A stretch of 64,000 nucleotides of DNA from Candidatus Acidulidesulfobacter diazotrophicus (GCA_004195025.1 SGBB01000001.1:62001-126000), one strand, 5' to 3'; positions 1-9,432 are shown, numbered from the stretch's first letter. Notes: generated from the letters alone by a model not told the origin. Made by a program: numbers and translations.

Positions 1-952
1 CGTCCGGATTATGCGCCCCGTCAAGAACTATAGTTTTATCTTTTACATGTATTATTTCAAATCTTCCTTCATTCTTAAAATAAGATATTCCTTTTCTAAC
101 CGACTCTTCAGATAAATTTTTATTAATTTTATCTTTATAATATTTAAATAAAATTTCAATTGATAGCAAAGCTATAGCTAAGTTGTATTTATGATACGAC
201 GCAAAAGAAGGAAATAAAATATTTTCAAATGAACTATATAATCCGTAATAGTTATATATATTCTTTATATGCGTTATTTTAATAAAGTTTGTCGAAAAAT
301 ACAAAGCATTCTTTTTAATTGCTTCATTTATCAGAATCTCTCTTACGGCTGTTTTTCTCTCGCCTGTTATCATAATAGAATTTTCTTTAATAATACCTGC
401 TTTATCAAGAGCTATTTTTTTATATGAATTACCGAGAATTTCAGAATGATCTATAGATATGTTTGTAATTATTGACATCAACGGCTTTTCAATAACATTG
501 GTGGCATCTAACATTCCGCCGAGACCTGCTTCTATAACGGCAATATCAACATTTTTTTCTTTAAAATATTTAAAACAAATAGCAGTGGTCAATTCAAAAA
601 AACTGCATTTAAGTCCGCTTGCTAAAAAATAATTCTTTAGACCGTCTAAATCCGCATCGCTTATCTGCTCATCATTAACGATTATTCTTTCATTAAATCT
701 TAAAAGATGAGGCGAAGTATATATTCCTGCAATTAAACCATGCGATTTAATAATTTCATAAATAATACGGCTTACCGAACCTTTTCCGTTAGTGCCCGTT
801 ATATGAATAAAATTAATATATTTCTGCGGGTTGCCTGCGTAATTTAATAAATATTCAATGCTGCCGAGACCGAAATTCATTTTAAAACCTTGTTTTTGAT
901 ATAATTTTTCAACCGAATCAAGATTATTTCTAAGCGCATTTTCTTTGAACAT
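1..952 (-). CDS. folC: Folylpolyglutamate synthase / dihydrofolate synthase, 3' end cut by window edge
   Basis: Reading leftward from an ATG at 950-952 gives an open frame of about 317 codons to the window edge, with no stop. The product adds glutamates to folates (and glycine-site glutamate to dihydropteroate) in the cytoplasm. Seen: the Mur-ligase P-loop HITGTNGKGSVS about 45 residues in, an AGLGG(M)LDATN segment, and near the edge LDGAHNPD, a hallmark of FolC. About the last quarter of a usual 420-430 residue protein is missing. It follows accD after a 139-bp gap, the standard trpA-accD-folC order. The identity is secure; the exact start is slightly less so because there is a second in-frame ATG 24 codons later. 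Confidence 0.93.
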   Translation of the reverse strand, partial: MFKENALRNNLDSVEKLYQKQGFKMNFGLGSIEYLLNYAGNPQKYINFIHITGTNGKGSVSRIIYEIIKSHGLIAGIYTSPHLLRFNERIIVNDEQISDADLDGLKNYFLASGLKCSFFELTTAICFKYFKEKNVDIAVIEAGLGGMLDATNVIEKPLMSIITNISIDHSEILGNSYKKIALDKAGIIKENSIMITGERKTAVREILINEAIKKNALYFSTNFIKITHIKNIYNYYGLYSSFENILFPSFASYHKYNLAIALLSIEILFKYYKDKINKNLSEESVRKGISYFKNEGRFEIIHVKDKTIVLDGAHNPD

Positions 953-1091
953 TTATTGTTTAACAATTTAATTTCTTTAATAATTTAAATTTAATATGGG
1001 GATAACCATTGCTATATTGTTACCCAAAATTGCCGATATAAAATTTATTTTTGTGATTTAAGGTATTTATATATTTTTTAATTAATAAAAT

Positions 1092-1952
1092 TTAATCATT
1101 AATTAATAAATTTAAAAGATTTTTAATGGTGTTTTTTATATCCTTTCTTTCTACTATCATATCTATCATACCGTGTTCCAAAAGATATTCCGCTCTTTGA
1201 AAGCCTTCGGGGAGATTTTGATGTATAGTTTTTTCAATTACTCTTGGACCTGCAAATCCTATTAGGGCTTTAGGCTCGGCTATCATAATATCTCCTATGC
1301 TTGCAAAACTTGCCGAAACTCCTCCGGTGGTAGGATCCGTTAAAACGGATATATAAGGGAGTCTTGTTTTCTCATATTCTGAAATTACTGCAATAGTTCT
1401 AGCCATCTGCATCAATGAAAAAATACCTTCCTGCATTCTGGCGCCGCCTGAAGATGTGAATATTATAACTGGCAGCTTTTTCTCAATAGCATACTCAAAT
1501 GTCTTCGTTATTTTTTCTCCGACGACCCTCCCCATAGAGCCGCCCATAAAATTGAAATCAAAAATAACGGATGCCGCTTCTATCTTTTCTATTAAACCGT
1601 ATCCTGCAACGGCTGCATCAGACAATCCGGTTTTTTCATAGTCTTCTTTTAATCTGTCTTTATACTTTTTTGTGTCTTTAAAATCAAGAATATCCGTAGG
1701 CTTTAAATCATCGAACAAACGTACAAAACTGCCTTCGTCAAAAATTATTTTAATTCTGTTTTCAGAATTTATTCTAAAATGATAATTACATTTAGGGCAT
1801 ACCTCAAGGTTTCTTTCAAGCTCTTTCTTGTAAATTATTTCGCTGCATCCGGGACATTTAACCCATAAACCTTCAGGAATACCTGCGGGTTTGCCTGCAT
1901 CCTTTTTGTCTTTTTTGTCTTTATTATTATTTTTTAATCTAAATAAATGCAT
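1092..1952 (-). CDS. accD: Acetyl-CoA carboxylase carboxyltransferase subunit beta
   Basis: This is the beta half of the carboxyltransferase that moves CO2 from carboxybiotin to acetyl-CoA, making malonyl-CoA for fatty acid synthesis; it pairs with AccA, which is not in this window. At 286 residues it has the family's usual length. Seen: a zinc ribbon with Cys33, Cys36, Cys52 and Cys55, then the crotonase-like carboxyltransferase domain with GGSMG and the SGGARMQEG active-site stretch near residue 165-175. The first 20 residues are a Lys/Asp-rich tract. It lies between trpA and folC, a common arrangement, and is probably co-transcribed with trp. Confidence 0.97.
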   Translation of the reverse strand: MHLFRLKNNNKDKKDKKDAGKPAGIPEGLWVKCPGCSEIIYKKELERNLEVCPKCNYHFRINSENRIKIIFDEGSFVRLFDDLKPTDILDFKDTKKYKDRLKEDYEKTGLSDAAVAGYGLIEKIEAASVIFDFNFMGGSMGRVVGEKITKTFEYAIEKKLPVIIFTSSGGARMQEGIFSLMQMARTIAVISEYEKTRLPYISVLTDPTTGGVSASFASIGDIMIAEPKALIGFAGPRVIEKTIHQNLPEGFQRAEYLLEHGMIDMIVERKDIKNTIKNLLNLLIND

Positions 1953-1987
1953 ATATGCTATAAAATATATATTATATTATATTATTT

Positions 1988-2006
1988 ATGTTGCAGATTG
2001 CAACAT
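1988..2006. other. Perfect 8-bp palindrome in the trpA-accD gap
   Basis: ATGTTGCA (1988-1995) and TGCAACAT (1999-2006) form a perfect stem with a 3-nt loop. No T-run follows on either strand, so it is not a standard terminator. It sits right beside a second copy of the trpA tail sequence (see findings) and may be part of a small duplicated or inserted element. Function unknown. Confidence 0.5.
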
Positions 2007-2067
2007 AATGCTTGATTTTATACTTCGCCAAACCTATTGCTATATTTGTTTATTTTTCAACTAATAT

Positions 2068-2877
2068 TTACATGAGGCTTGATTTTATACTATATGAAAA
2101 TTCTGCAATATTTTTAATAATATTTTTTTTGTCGTTTAAATTATCTTCAATAAATTGAATTATTTTTGAACCGATAATAATTGCGTCGGCATAGTTTTTT
2201 ATTTCTTTAACCTGTTCAGGATTAGATATGCCGAATCCGATACCCACGGGAATATCTTTGATCTTCTTTATCTCATTTACTTTAGAGCGCATTTCCGCCG
2301 GCAAACTCTTTCTTGCGCCGGTTACTCCAGTAACACTAACATAATATACAAAACCTTTTGCGTATGAAGCAACAAGTTTGATTCTTGACGCATCTGAAGT
2401 GGGGGCTAACAAAAAAATCTGGTCCAAATTTTTCTCGTCGGTAAATTTTTTTAATTCATCGGATTCTTCAGGCGGCAAATCAACGACTAAAATACCGTCT
2501 ATTCCCGCAGCCGATGCTTCCTCGGCAAATTTTGAAGGATTATAGGCAAAAATAGGGTTATAATAAGTAAAAAATATCACCGGGATTTCTGAAATTTCCC
2601 TTAGTCTTTCTATAAAATTAAAAGCATCAGCCATAGACACCCGGTTTTTTAAAGCTCTTTCATATGATTTTTGTATCACCTTACCGTCTGCCATGGGATC
2701 AGAAAAAGGATACCCCAGTTCAATCATATCAGCCCCGTTAGAGATTAATGTCTTTGCTATTTCAAATGAGGTTTCAATATCAGGGTCTCCTATTGAAATA
2801 AAAGGAATAAATGCGGTTTTTCCTGATTTTTTATAATTTGTAAAAAGATCGTCTATTTTATTTACATTGATTTTCAT
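2068..2877 (-). CDS. trpA: Tryptophan synthase alpha chain
   Basis: TrpA cleaves indole-3-glycerol phosphate to indole and glyceraldehyde 3-phosphate and channels the indole to TrpB. At 269 residues it is of normal length. The TIM-barrel signature IELGYPFSDPMADG is present, giving catalytic Glu53 and Asp64 with the same 11-residue spacing as the two catalytic acids in characterised enzymes. The phosphate-binding GFGISNPEQ and a later GS segment are also visible. It lies 69 bp after trpB. Its 3' end (about 2071-2093) is echoed by a near-copy at about 2008-2025. Confidence 0.97.
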   Translation of the reverse strand: MKINVNKIDDLFTNYKKSGKTAFIPFISIGDPDIETSFEIAKTLISNGADMIELGYPFSDPMADGKVIQKSYERALKNRVSMADAFNFIERLREISEIPVIFFTYYNPIFAYNPSKFAEEASAAGIDGILVVDLPPEESDELKKFTDEKNLDQIFLLAPTSDASRIKLVASYAKGFVYYVSVTGVTGARKSLPAEMRSKVNEIKKIKDIPVGIGFGISNPEQVKEIKNYADAIIIGSKIIQFIEDNLNDKKNIIKNIAEFSYSIKSSLM

Positions 2878-2946
2878 ATTAAATTAACCCTTAATATTGC
2901 CATTATAATATTATCATTGATTAAATTTAAATCCCCGGTTTCAGGT

Positions 2947-4116
2947 TTAGCTCTGTGATAAATAGTTCGCTATTGTATCTATATCTTTGTCGCCCCTGCC
3001 TGAAAGGTTTATTATAACGGTTTTGCCTTTAACTTCGTCTTTAATCTTTTCTAAATATGCAACTGCGTGCGAACTTTCTATCGCAGGTATAATGCCTTCT
3101 AATTTACACAGCAATTTGAAAGCATTTATCGCTTCTTTATCGGTTACAGTATCATAAATTATTCTTTTCTTGTCGGCAAAAAAACTATGCTCGGGTCCTA
3201 CTCCCGGATAATCTAATCCTGCCGCAATTGAATGCGCTTCTTTAATTCTTCCGTCCTCATCCTGTAATAAATAAGTTTTATTGCCATGCAAAACACCGGG
3301 CTTTCCGCCGGATATAGAAGCTGCATGTTTTCCTGTTTCTAAACCTAATCCGCCCGCTTCAACTCCATACATTTTGACTTCTTTATATTTTAAAAAAGGA
3401 TGGAATAAACCGATTGCGTTGCTGCCGCCTCCGATACAGGCAATTAAAATATCCGGAAATTTATCTATTTGCTTTAAAACCTCTTTTCCTATAACAGACT
3501 GGAAATCCCTGACTATCTCAGGATAAGGATGCGGTCCTGCCGCAGTGCCTATCATATAATATGTTGTTCTTACATTGGTAATCCAATCTCTGATAGCCTC
3601 GTTCATAGCATCTTTTAATGTTGACGAACCTGCGTCCACAGGGGTGACCTTAGCGCCGAGAACTTCCATTCTTAAAACATTTTGTTTCTGTCTTTCAATA
3701 TCTTTGGTGCCCATAAAAACCTCACACTCAAGACCGAATAAAGCGCATACCGTTGCTGTAGCAACTCCATGCTGACCTGCTCCCGTTTCCGCTATTATTC
3801 TTTTTTTACCCATTTTTACGGCAAGCAAGGCTTGCCCTAAGGTATTATTTAATTTATGGGAACCCGTATGATTCAAGTCTTCTCTCTTTAAATATATGTC
3901 TGAAGAATATAATTCTGAAAGTCTTGAAGCAAAATAAAGAGGCGTCGGTCTGCCTGCATAATTTTTTAAATAGCCTTTAAATTCATCTTTAAACTCTTTA
4001 TCGTTTTTAATTTTTTTATAAAATTCTTCCAATTCCAATATAGCTGGCATTAATGTTTCAGAAATATATCTTCCGCCATATTCTCCAAAATGTCCTTTAC
4101 TATCAGGATATTTCAT
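2947..4116 (-). CDS. trpB: Tryptophan synthase beta chain
   Basis: TrpB is the PLP enzyme that condenses indole with serine to form tryptophan, in a complex with TrpA. At 389 residues it is the classical TrpB1 length. The PLP lysine is Lys88 in [13 protein letters not shown], preceded by the [10 protein letters not shown] motif. The glycine-rich phosphate loop IGGGSNAIG and the SGRGDKD end motif are all intact. Nothing suggests loss of function. It sits between trpF and trpA in the canonical order. Confidence 0.98.
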   Translation of the reverse strand: MKYPDSKGHFGEYGGRYISETLMPAILELEEFYKKIKNDKEFKDEFKGYLKNYAGRPTPLYFASRLSELYSSDIYLKREDLNHTGSHKLNNTLGQALLAVKMGKKRIIAETGAGQHGVATATVCALFGLECEVFMGTKDIERQKQNVLRMEVLGAKVTPVDAGSSTLKDAMNEAIRDWITNVRTTYYMIGTAAGPHPYPEIVRDFQSVIGKEVLKQIDKFPDILIACIGGGSNAIGLFHPFLKYKEVKMYGVEAGGLGLETGKHAASISGGKPGVLHGNKTYLLQDEDGRIKEAHSIAAGLDYPGVGPEHSFFADKKRIIYDTVTDKEAINAFKLLCKLEGIIPAIESSHAVAYLEKIKDEVKGKTVIINLSGRGDKDIDTIANYLSQS

Positions 4117-4250
4117 TTTATCTCCAAATCGTTTTTAATAAATTAAAAATTAATATGTTGAAAAATATTAAGATAATTAAGTTATACAATAAATAAAATA
4201 AATAATAATATCATATGAATTTTATTTCAAAAAATAAATTCAACAAAAAT

Positions 4251-4949
4251 TTAATTATCATCAGTATTGGCGGTAATTTTTAGATTTTCAAAAAATAATT
4301 TTACTTTATCGTGATCTTTTTTACCCGGAAATTTTTCAACTTTGCTTGAAAGATCAACGGCATACGGTTTTAATATATTTTTAATATAAGCAATATTTTC
4401 ATAAGAAACTCCGCCTGCGATAATTTTATCAGACAAATCCACGCCGTCAAGAATTTCCCAATTAAAAACCGTTCCTGTTCCTCCGTAAACACCCTGTTTA
4501 ACATAAGTATCAAGCAAAATATTTACGCCTAAATCTTCATAATAACTTATTTTATCAATATCTGCTTTATCTTTTATATGGACCGTCTTTAAAATTTTAT
4601 GTTCAAAATTATCTAATTTAATAAGTTTATCTATATATTCCGCAGTTTCATTTCCTGAAAGCTGAATAATATCAATCCCTGTTTCATTTATAATTTTATT
4701 AATTTCGTTTATGTCTTTATTGACAAATACTCCTGCGGTTAAAATCGTATTATTTGATTTTAAAAAAAATTTTTCTAAATTTAAATTAAGATTATTAATT
4801 TTATTTATAATCTTTTTTGCATTATTTAAATCAATATTTCTTTTAGAATCTTCATAAAAAACAAAACCGAGGCAATCAACTCCTGCTTCTATACAATTGA
4901 AAGCGTCTTCAAAATTAGTTATACCGCAAATTTTAACCTTTAGACTCAT
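4251..4949 (-). CDS. trpF: Phosphoribosylanthranilate isomerase
   Basis: TrpF catalyses the Amadori rearrangement of N-(5-phosphoribosyl)anthranilate. The N-terminus carries the catalytic Cys8 in VKICGIT. The LLDTYVKQGVYGGTGTVFNW stretch supplies the catalytic Asp and phosphate-binding residues, and IAGGVSYEN the second phosphate site. At 232 residues it is about 25-30 longer than many TrpF proteins; the extra length is a Lys/Asn-rich insertion around residues 45-70. It is a free-standing gene, not fused to trpC as in enterics, and lies 107 bp after trpC. Confidence 0.95.
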   Translation of the reverse strand: MSLKVKICGITNFEDAFNCIEAGVDCLGFVFYEDSKRNIDLNNAKKIINKINNLNLNLEKFFLKSNNTILTAGVFVNKDINEINKIINETGIDIIQLSGNETAEYIDKLIKLDNFEHKILKTVHIKDKADIDKISYYEDLGVNILLDTYVKQGVYGGTGTVFNWEILDGVDLSDKIIAGGVSYENIAYIKNILKPYAVDLSSKVEKFPGKKDHDKVKLFFENLKITANTDDN

Positions 4950-5056
4950 ACTGTATAAATCAAATTTTATTCAATATATTAATTATTAATATCCGCTATG
5001 TATTAATTTTAAACGCATAGCTTTTGCTATCCGATAGATTGTAATATGGCAAATTA

Positions 5057-5890
5057 TTAAATATCCAAATTATAATTTTCAATAGGATAAGGGGCCAAAA
5101 AATCCTTAATCTTCATTTCAACGTCTTCTGACGCAACTAAAGCTTCGCCTATTAAAAAAGAATTTATTCCTCTATGTATAAGTATTTCAATATCCTGTCT
5201 TTTTTGTATGCCGCTTTCCGCTACGACAATTTTTCCGGGCGCAATTTTTTTTGCCAAATTAATAGTTTTAGAAAGATCGGTTTTAAACGTCGTTAAATCC
5301 CTGTTGTTTATTCCGATGATTTCGGCTCCGGACATTAATGCAGTGTCTAATTCATATTCATCCGAAACTTCAACTAATACATCTAAAGATAGATCTTTGG
5401 CGAGCGATAAAAAATTTAAATAATTTTCTTTTGAAATCGCTTTTAAAATTAGAAGAATAGCGTCTGCGCCTATAATTTTTGATTCAAAAATCTGTATTTC
5501 ATCTATTATAAAATCTTTTCTTAAAATAGGCAATTTTACGGCATTCCTTACCTTAATAATATCTTTAGTATCGCCCATAAAAAATTTTTTATCCGTAAGA
5601 ACGGAAAGAGCGCTTGCACCGGCATGTTCATATTTTATTGCCAGCATTTCAGGGTTATAATCATTAATAAATACGCCTTTTGAAGGAGAGGCTTTTTTAA
5701 GTTCTGCTATTATACTGCAAATTTTAAAAGCAACTGCTTCACCGTTAGAACGTGGTTTCAAAGCTTTTTTGAAATTTCTGGCATCATAAAAAGTTTCAAA
5801 TGCTTCTTGTGTATAAATTTTTATATTTATTTTTTCTTTAAGCTTTTCAACTTCAGCTCTTTTATTTTTTAATATTTCGTCTAATATCAC
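5057..5890 (-). CDS. trpC: Indole-3-glycerol phosphate synthase
   Basis: TrpC closes the indole ring, converting CdRP to indole-3-glycerol phosphate. Seen: catalytic Glu63 and Lys65 in IAELKKASPSKG, the LRKDFI segment with the catalytic lysine, GINNRDLTTF, and VAESGI for phosphate binding. The 277 residues are slightly long for a monofunctional enzyme (about 255-265). The start codon is GTG (5888-5890) with a GGAG Shine-Dalgarno 8 nt upstream. The 175-bp gap to trpD is AT-rich with no recognisable signal. Confidence 0.96.
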   Translation of the reverse strand: MILDEILKNKRAEVEKLKEKINIKIYTQEAFETFYDARNFKKALKPRSNGEAVAFKICSIIAELKKASPSKGVFINDYNPEMLAIKYEHAGASALSVLTDKKFFMGDTKDIIKVRNAVKLPILRKDFIIDEIQIFESKIIGADAILLILKAISKENYLNFLSLAKDLSLDVLVEVSDEYELDTALMSGAEIIGINNRDLTTFKTDLSKTINLAKKIAPGKIVVAESGIQKRQDIEILIHRGINSFLIGEALVASEDVEMKIKDFLAPYPIENYNLDI

Positions 5891-6065
5891 AGATAAAACT
5901 CCATATGATTTATATTTATATTTGCATTACTCTTCACAGTTCTTATTTGTTCTAATTTGAAAATTTAAATATTATTATTATATTTGCGCATATATCATAA
6001 CATAATATTATATTATATATAAATTAATAAAATTAAAAAATATAAATAACCTGTTTTTACCTTAT

Positions 6066-7103
6066 TTATATTTTTCTATTAGATACTTCTATAAATTTTT
6101 CAAGAGTTTTTTTAGCCATGCCTGATTCAACGCTTTCTCTTGCTAAATAAATCGCATCTTCCAGTTTATTAGTTTTGCCTGAAGCTTTAATCGCAAATCC
6201 TGCATTTAAAATTGCTATTTCGCTTTTTGGCGATTTTTTACCTGAAATTATATCTTTAATTATAGCAGCATTTTCGGCAGCGGAAAATGCTTGTAATTCT
6301 TTAATATCGCATAATTTAAAACCTAAGTCTTCGGGATTAAATTCGTAGAAAATATCTTTTTCGTTATCAATTTCGTATATAATTGTCTTATCAGACAAAC
6401 TGACTTCATCTATTCCATCTTTGCCATACACTATAAAAACCCTTTGGATTCCCAATAATCTGACCGCGCCGGCAATTTTTTTCCCTATTTCTTCAGAATA
6501 AACGCCCATTACCTGATTTTTTGCATTAAAAGGGTTTGTTAGAGGACCGAGTACATTAAATATTGTTTTAATTCCCAACTCTTTTCTGACGGGAGCCGCA
6601 AATTTCATAGCTCCATGAAATTTTGGCGCAAATAAAAAACCTATATTTGCCTCATCAATAGATTTTAGAATAATATCTAAGTCTGCATGGATATTAACGC
6701 CCAATTCTTGAAGAACGTCCGCGCTCCCTGATTTAGAAGAAACTGCATAATTTCCATGTTTTGCAATTTTAACGCCTGCTCCGGCTGCTATAATTGCAGC
6801 ACAGGTAGAAATATTAAAAGTGTTTTTATAATCTCCTCCCGTTCCGCATGTATCCACAAGATTAAATGCGGCATCTTCAGGTATTATTGCTGAAACGGCA
6901 TTGCCTCTCATAGCTTTAGCAGCTCCCGCTATTTCTAAAACAGTTTCGCCTTTAGCTTTTAATCCTGTTAAAATAGCGGCTATTTGCGCATTAGTAAGCT
7001 CTCCAAGAAATATTTTATTAAAAATTTCAAAAGTCTCGCTTTCCGTCAAATCAATACGATTTATTAATTTTTCAATAATTTCTTTGATTTCCATATATCT
7101 CAA
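6066..7103 (-). CDS. trpD: Anthranilate phosphoribosyltransferase
   Basis: TrpD transfers the phosphoribosyl group of PRPP onto anthranilate. The GTGGD PRPP loop (residues 87-91), a following NIST and KHGNYAVSSKSGSADVL are characteristic. At 345 residues it matches the family. The frame starts four bases inside the end of trpG (ATGA-type overlap at 7100-7103), implying translational coupling; a second in-frame ATG three codons later is an alternative start. It is not fused to TrpG. Confidence 0.97.
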   Translation of the reverse strand: MRYMEIKEIIEKLINRIDLTESETFEIFNKIFLGELTNAQIAAILTGLKAKGETVLEIAGAAKAMRGNAVSAIIPEDAAFNLVDTCGTGGDYKNTFNISTCAAIIAAGAGVKIAKHGNYAVSSKSGSADVLQELGVNIHADLDIILKSIDEANIGFLFAPKFHGAMKFAAPVRKELGIKTIFNVLGPLTNPFNAKNQVMGVYSEEIGKKIAGAVRLLGIQRVFIVYGKDGIDEVSLSDKTIIYEIDNEKDIFYEFNPEDLGFKLCDIKELQAFSAAENAAIIKDIISGKKSPKSEIAILNAGFAIKASGKTNKLEDAIYLARESVESGMAKKTLEKFIEVSNRKI

Positions 7104-7669
7104 ATTTTTAAAAAATTATTAATTATATTTTTTCCTTGAAAAGTTAAAATTGATTCAGGATGAAATTGCACGCCGTACACGTTGTAACCCTTAAGTTCTA
7201 TTGCCATAATTTCATTGTCGTCTTTCGAATAAGCCGTCACATTTATAATCTCGGGAATATTTTTTTTGCTTATTATAAGAGAATGATATCTGGTAGCATC
7301 AAAGGTATCGGGGATATTATTGAATAAAATAGAAGTTGAATTGTGCTTTATAGGTGAAACCTTTCCGTGCATAATATTAGACGCCTGAACTATTTCCGCG
7401 CCAAACGCATATCCTATCGCCTGATGTCCTAAGCATACTCCCAGTATAGGCAGCTTATCATAAAACTTTTTAATTATATCAACAGAAATTCCGGCTTCGG
7501 AAGGAGATTTTGGTCCGGGCGATATAACAATCTTATCGGGATTTATTTTTTTAACATCGTCAATACTAATTTCATCATTTCTACATACAACTATTTCATG
7601 TCCTAATTCGCCTATATACTGCACTATATTGTAAGTAAACGAATCATAATTATCTATCATTAATATCAT
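7100..7669 (-). CDS. trpG: Anthranilate synthase component II (glutamine amidotransferase)
   Basis: This class I glutamine amidotransferase supplies ammonia to TrpE. The nucleophile is Cys79 in GVCLGHQ, and the His170/Glu172 pair in VQFHPES completes the triad. DNYDSFTYN at residues 6-14 is the family's N-terminal signature. At 189 residues it is a stand-alone domain. In many bacteria one such protein also serves PabB for folate; no pabB is in this window, so dual use is possible but unproven. It overlaps trpD by 4 bp. Confidence 0.96.
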   Translation of the reverse strand: MILMIDNYDSFTYNIVQYIGELGHEIVVCRNDEISIDDVKKINPDKIVISPGPKSPSEAGISVDIIKKFYDKLPILGVCLGHQAIGYAFGAEIVQASNIMHGKVSPIKHNSTSILFNNIPDTFDATRYHSLIISKKNIPEIINVTAYSKDDNEIMAIELKGYNVYGVQFHPESILTFQGKNIINNFLKI

Positions 7670-7716
7670 AATTAATACCTAATTTTCTTATTGTAAACAA
7701 AACTAATTATTTTTAT

Positions 7717-9285
7717 CTATTTAAGTATATTATCGTCAAGAGTGTTCGCCATATTAAAAGCGGCTATAAGATGCTTTAATTTATTTTCAGTTTCCGCAAA
7801 TTCATTTTCAGGCGTAGAATCAAACACTAATCCGCCTGCAGCCTGTATATAACAAGCCGATTTATTAAATAACGCGGTTCTAATTGTAATACAAAATTCC
7901 ATTTTATCGCATTTGGCATTATTTAAGAATCCAAAATATCCCACTCCTCCTCCATATACGCCTCTTTTAGAATCTTCAAGTTCGTTAATCAATTCCATTG
8001 CTCTTACTTTTGGCGCTCCTGTTAGAGTTCCTGCCGGAAAAACTGCTCTAATAAGATCAAATGCATCAAACTTATCTTCTAATTCAGATACTATATTTGT
8101 GACTATATGCTGAACATGCGAGTATTTTTCAATATACATTAACTTATCTACTTTAACAGTGCCTATTTTAGATACCCGTCCTATATCATTTCTTCCTAAA
8201 TCAACAAGCATCACATGCTCTGCTCTTTCTTTGGGGTCGTTCAGAAGCTTAGAAGCGAGTATTTCATCTTCTGCAGGATTAGAACCTCTTATAATAGTTC
8301 CTGCAATAGGTCTTGTTTCTACTATATTGTCTGATAATTTTACTAAATTTTCAGGCGAAGATCCTGCTATTACAAAATCATTTATTTTAAGATAAAACAT
8401 ATAAGGGGAAGGATTAACTAATCTTAAGGCGCGATAAAAACAAAACGGGTCGGGAGAATTTAAAATTTTTTTCCTTCTGGAAATTTGAATCTGAAATATA
8501 TCTCCTTTACAAATATAATCTTTCGCTTTTAATACTTTTTCTTTATACGAATTAAAATCAACTTCATCAACTATTTCTATATTTTGAGATTCAGGATTTT
8601 TATCGCATAATTTTTCAGGTAAATTTGCATAATTTTTATTTCTATTTTTTTTAATTAAAGATATAAGATTATCTATGTCATTAATTGCATTATCAAATTT
8701 ATCTTCTAATAATTTTATTTCTTCAGATAAATCGTCATTTATAAGAAGAACAACGATTAGTATTTTTTGCAGTAAGGAGTCATATATTATAATATTTTTA
8801 GGCAGCATAAAAAAAAGATCCGGCACCTTGGTTATATCTTTTTTTATTGGAGGAAGTTTTTCAATTAAACTGCAGATTTCATAACCTAAATATCCAAATA
8901 AACCGGCGGTGAAATTCTCGGGAAGATCTTTATTATATATTTTATATTTTGAAATTAGATCTTTAAGAAAAGAAAAGACATCTTTACTTATTTCGTCTAA
9001 ATTATAATAATCCGATGAAATAATGCTTTTTTTTTCAAATTTGTTAAGTGTAATTTTTTTATCTAAAAGACTGACGGTGAAATGCGGATTTAAACAAATA
9101 AAAGAATATCTTCCCCATTTACCGACACCCTCGGCGCTTTCAAAAAAAAATGCAGAAGATTCATTAGAAAATGCAGAAAATATAGAAATCGGCGTTTCCA
9201 TATCTCCGCTAATTTCTTTTATTATAGGAATGACATTGTATGATAAAGCAATATCTTTTATATTTTTTTTATTTATTATTGACAT
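7717..9285 (-). CDS. trpE: Anthranilate synthase component I
   Basis: TrpE makes anthranilate from chorismate using ammonia from TrpG, the first committed step of the pathway. It has 522 residues with the N-terminal regulatory domain and the C-terminal chorismate-binding domain. Seen: IAGSSPENLV, ETRPIAGTIIRG, DLGRNDIGRV and the PAGTLTGAPKVRAM motif. The ATG at 9283-9285 has no Shine-Dalgarno and lies only 9 nt after a perfect extended -10 element, so the message may be leaderless. No tandem Trp codons or leader peptide precede it, so classical attenuation is not evident. The first five codons belong to a repeat also found at 27006-27090. Confidence 0.97.
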   Translation of the reverse strand: MSIINKKNIKDIALSYNVIPIIKEISGDMETPISIFSAFSNESSAFFFESAEGVGKWGRYSFICLNPHFTVSLLDKKITLNKFEKKSIISSDYYNLDEISKDVFSFLKDLISKYKIYNKDLPENFTAGLFGYLGYEICSLIEKLPPIKKDITKVPDLFFMLPKNIIIYDSLLQKILIVVLLINDDLSEEIKLLEDKFDNAINDIDNLISLIKKNRNKNYANLPEKLCDKNPESQNIEIVDEVDFNSYKEKVLKAKDYICKGDIFQIQISRRKKILNSPDPFCFYRALRLVNPSPYMFYLKINDFVIAGSSPENLVKLSDNIVETRPIAGTIIRGSNPAEDEILASKLLNDPKERAEHVMLVDLGRNDIGRVSKIGTVKVDKLMYIEKYSHVQHIVTNIVSELEDKFDAFDLIRAVFPAGTLTGAPKVRAMELINELEDSKRGVYGGGVGYFGFLNNAKCDKMEFCITIRTALFNKSACYIQAAGGLVFDSTPENEFAETENKLKHLIAAFNMANTLDDNILK

Positions 9286-9353
9286 AATTATGAAATTATA
9301 TCACAATTTTATTTAATTGGACATATTTATATATTGCCCCCAAATTTGCCGAT
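9269..9353. repeat. 85-bp direct repeat, copy 1 (trpE start region)
   Basis: By direct comparison this 85-bp stretch matches 27006-27090 in the same orientation with one mismatch (t at 9291 versus g at 27028). It includes the first codons of trpE, the extended -10 and the sequence TTTGCCGAT at its outer end. The match stops sharply at both ends. The two copies bracket the whole glycosylation region. Confidence 0.9.
9295..9303 (-). promoter_or_regulatory. Extended -10 promoter of the trp operon
   Basis: On the minus strand the sequence reads TGATATAAT, a perfect extended -10. The expected start point would be about 2-4 nt before the trpE ATG. No good -35 is present, as is typical of extended -10 promoters. 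The same element, unchanged, precedes the DUF2079 gene in the second repeat copy. Confidence 0.55.
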
Positions 9354-9432
9354 TAAAAATAATAGGGAGGTCATAAGCATATTTGACTTTATCAAATAAG
9401 GACGGCTCTTTTTGGGCTTCGTCAATTATAGC
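9313..9432 (-). pseudogene. Fragment of an AAA+ ATPase (DUF4143/AAA_14-like), Walker B region only
   Basis: Reading from 9432 leftward gives about 39 codons ending at a TAA (9313-9315). The first part reads AIIDEAQKEPSLFDKVKYAY, which matches the Walker B region (IDEAQK-P-LF--IKY--D) of the prokaryotic AAA_14/DUF4143 ATPase family from memory of that family. There is no start codon, no P-loop and no DUF4143 domain. The first 25 or so codons lie outside the 85-bp repeat; the tail RQIWGQYINMSN is inside it and may be unrelated sequence read through the junction. I interpret it as a decayed gene remnant at the island edge. Confidence 0.6.

Noticed and set aside
5014-5033. Hairpin ATAGC-TTTT-GCTAT in the trpF-trpC gap
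   Set aside because: Short stem with one mismatch in its extension and no clear T-run; not enough to call a terminator or regulatory site.
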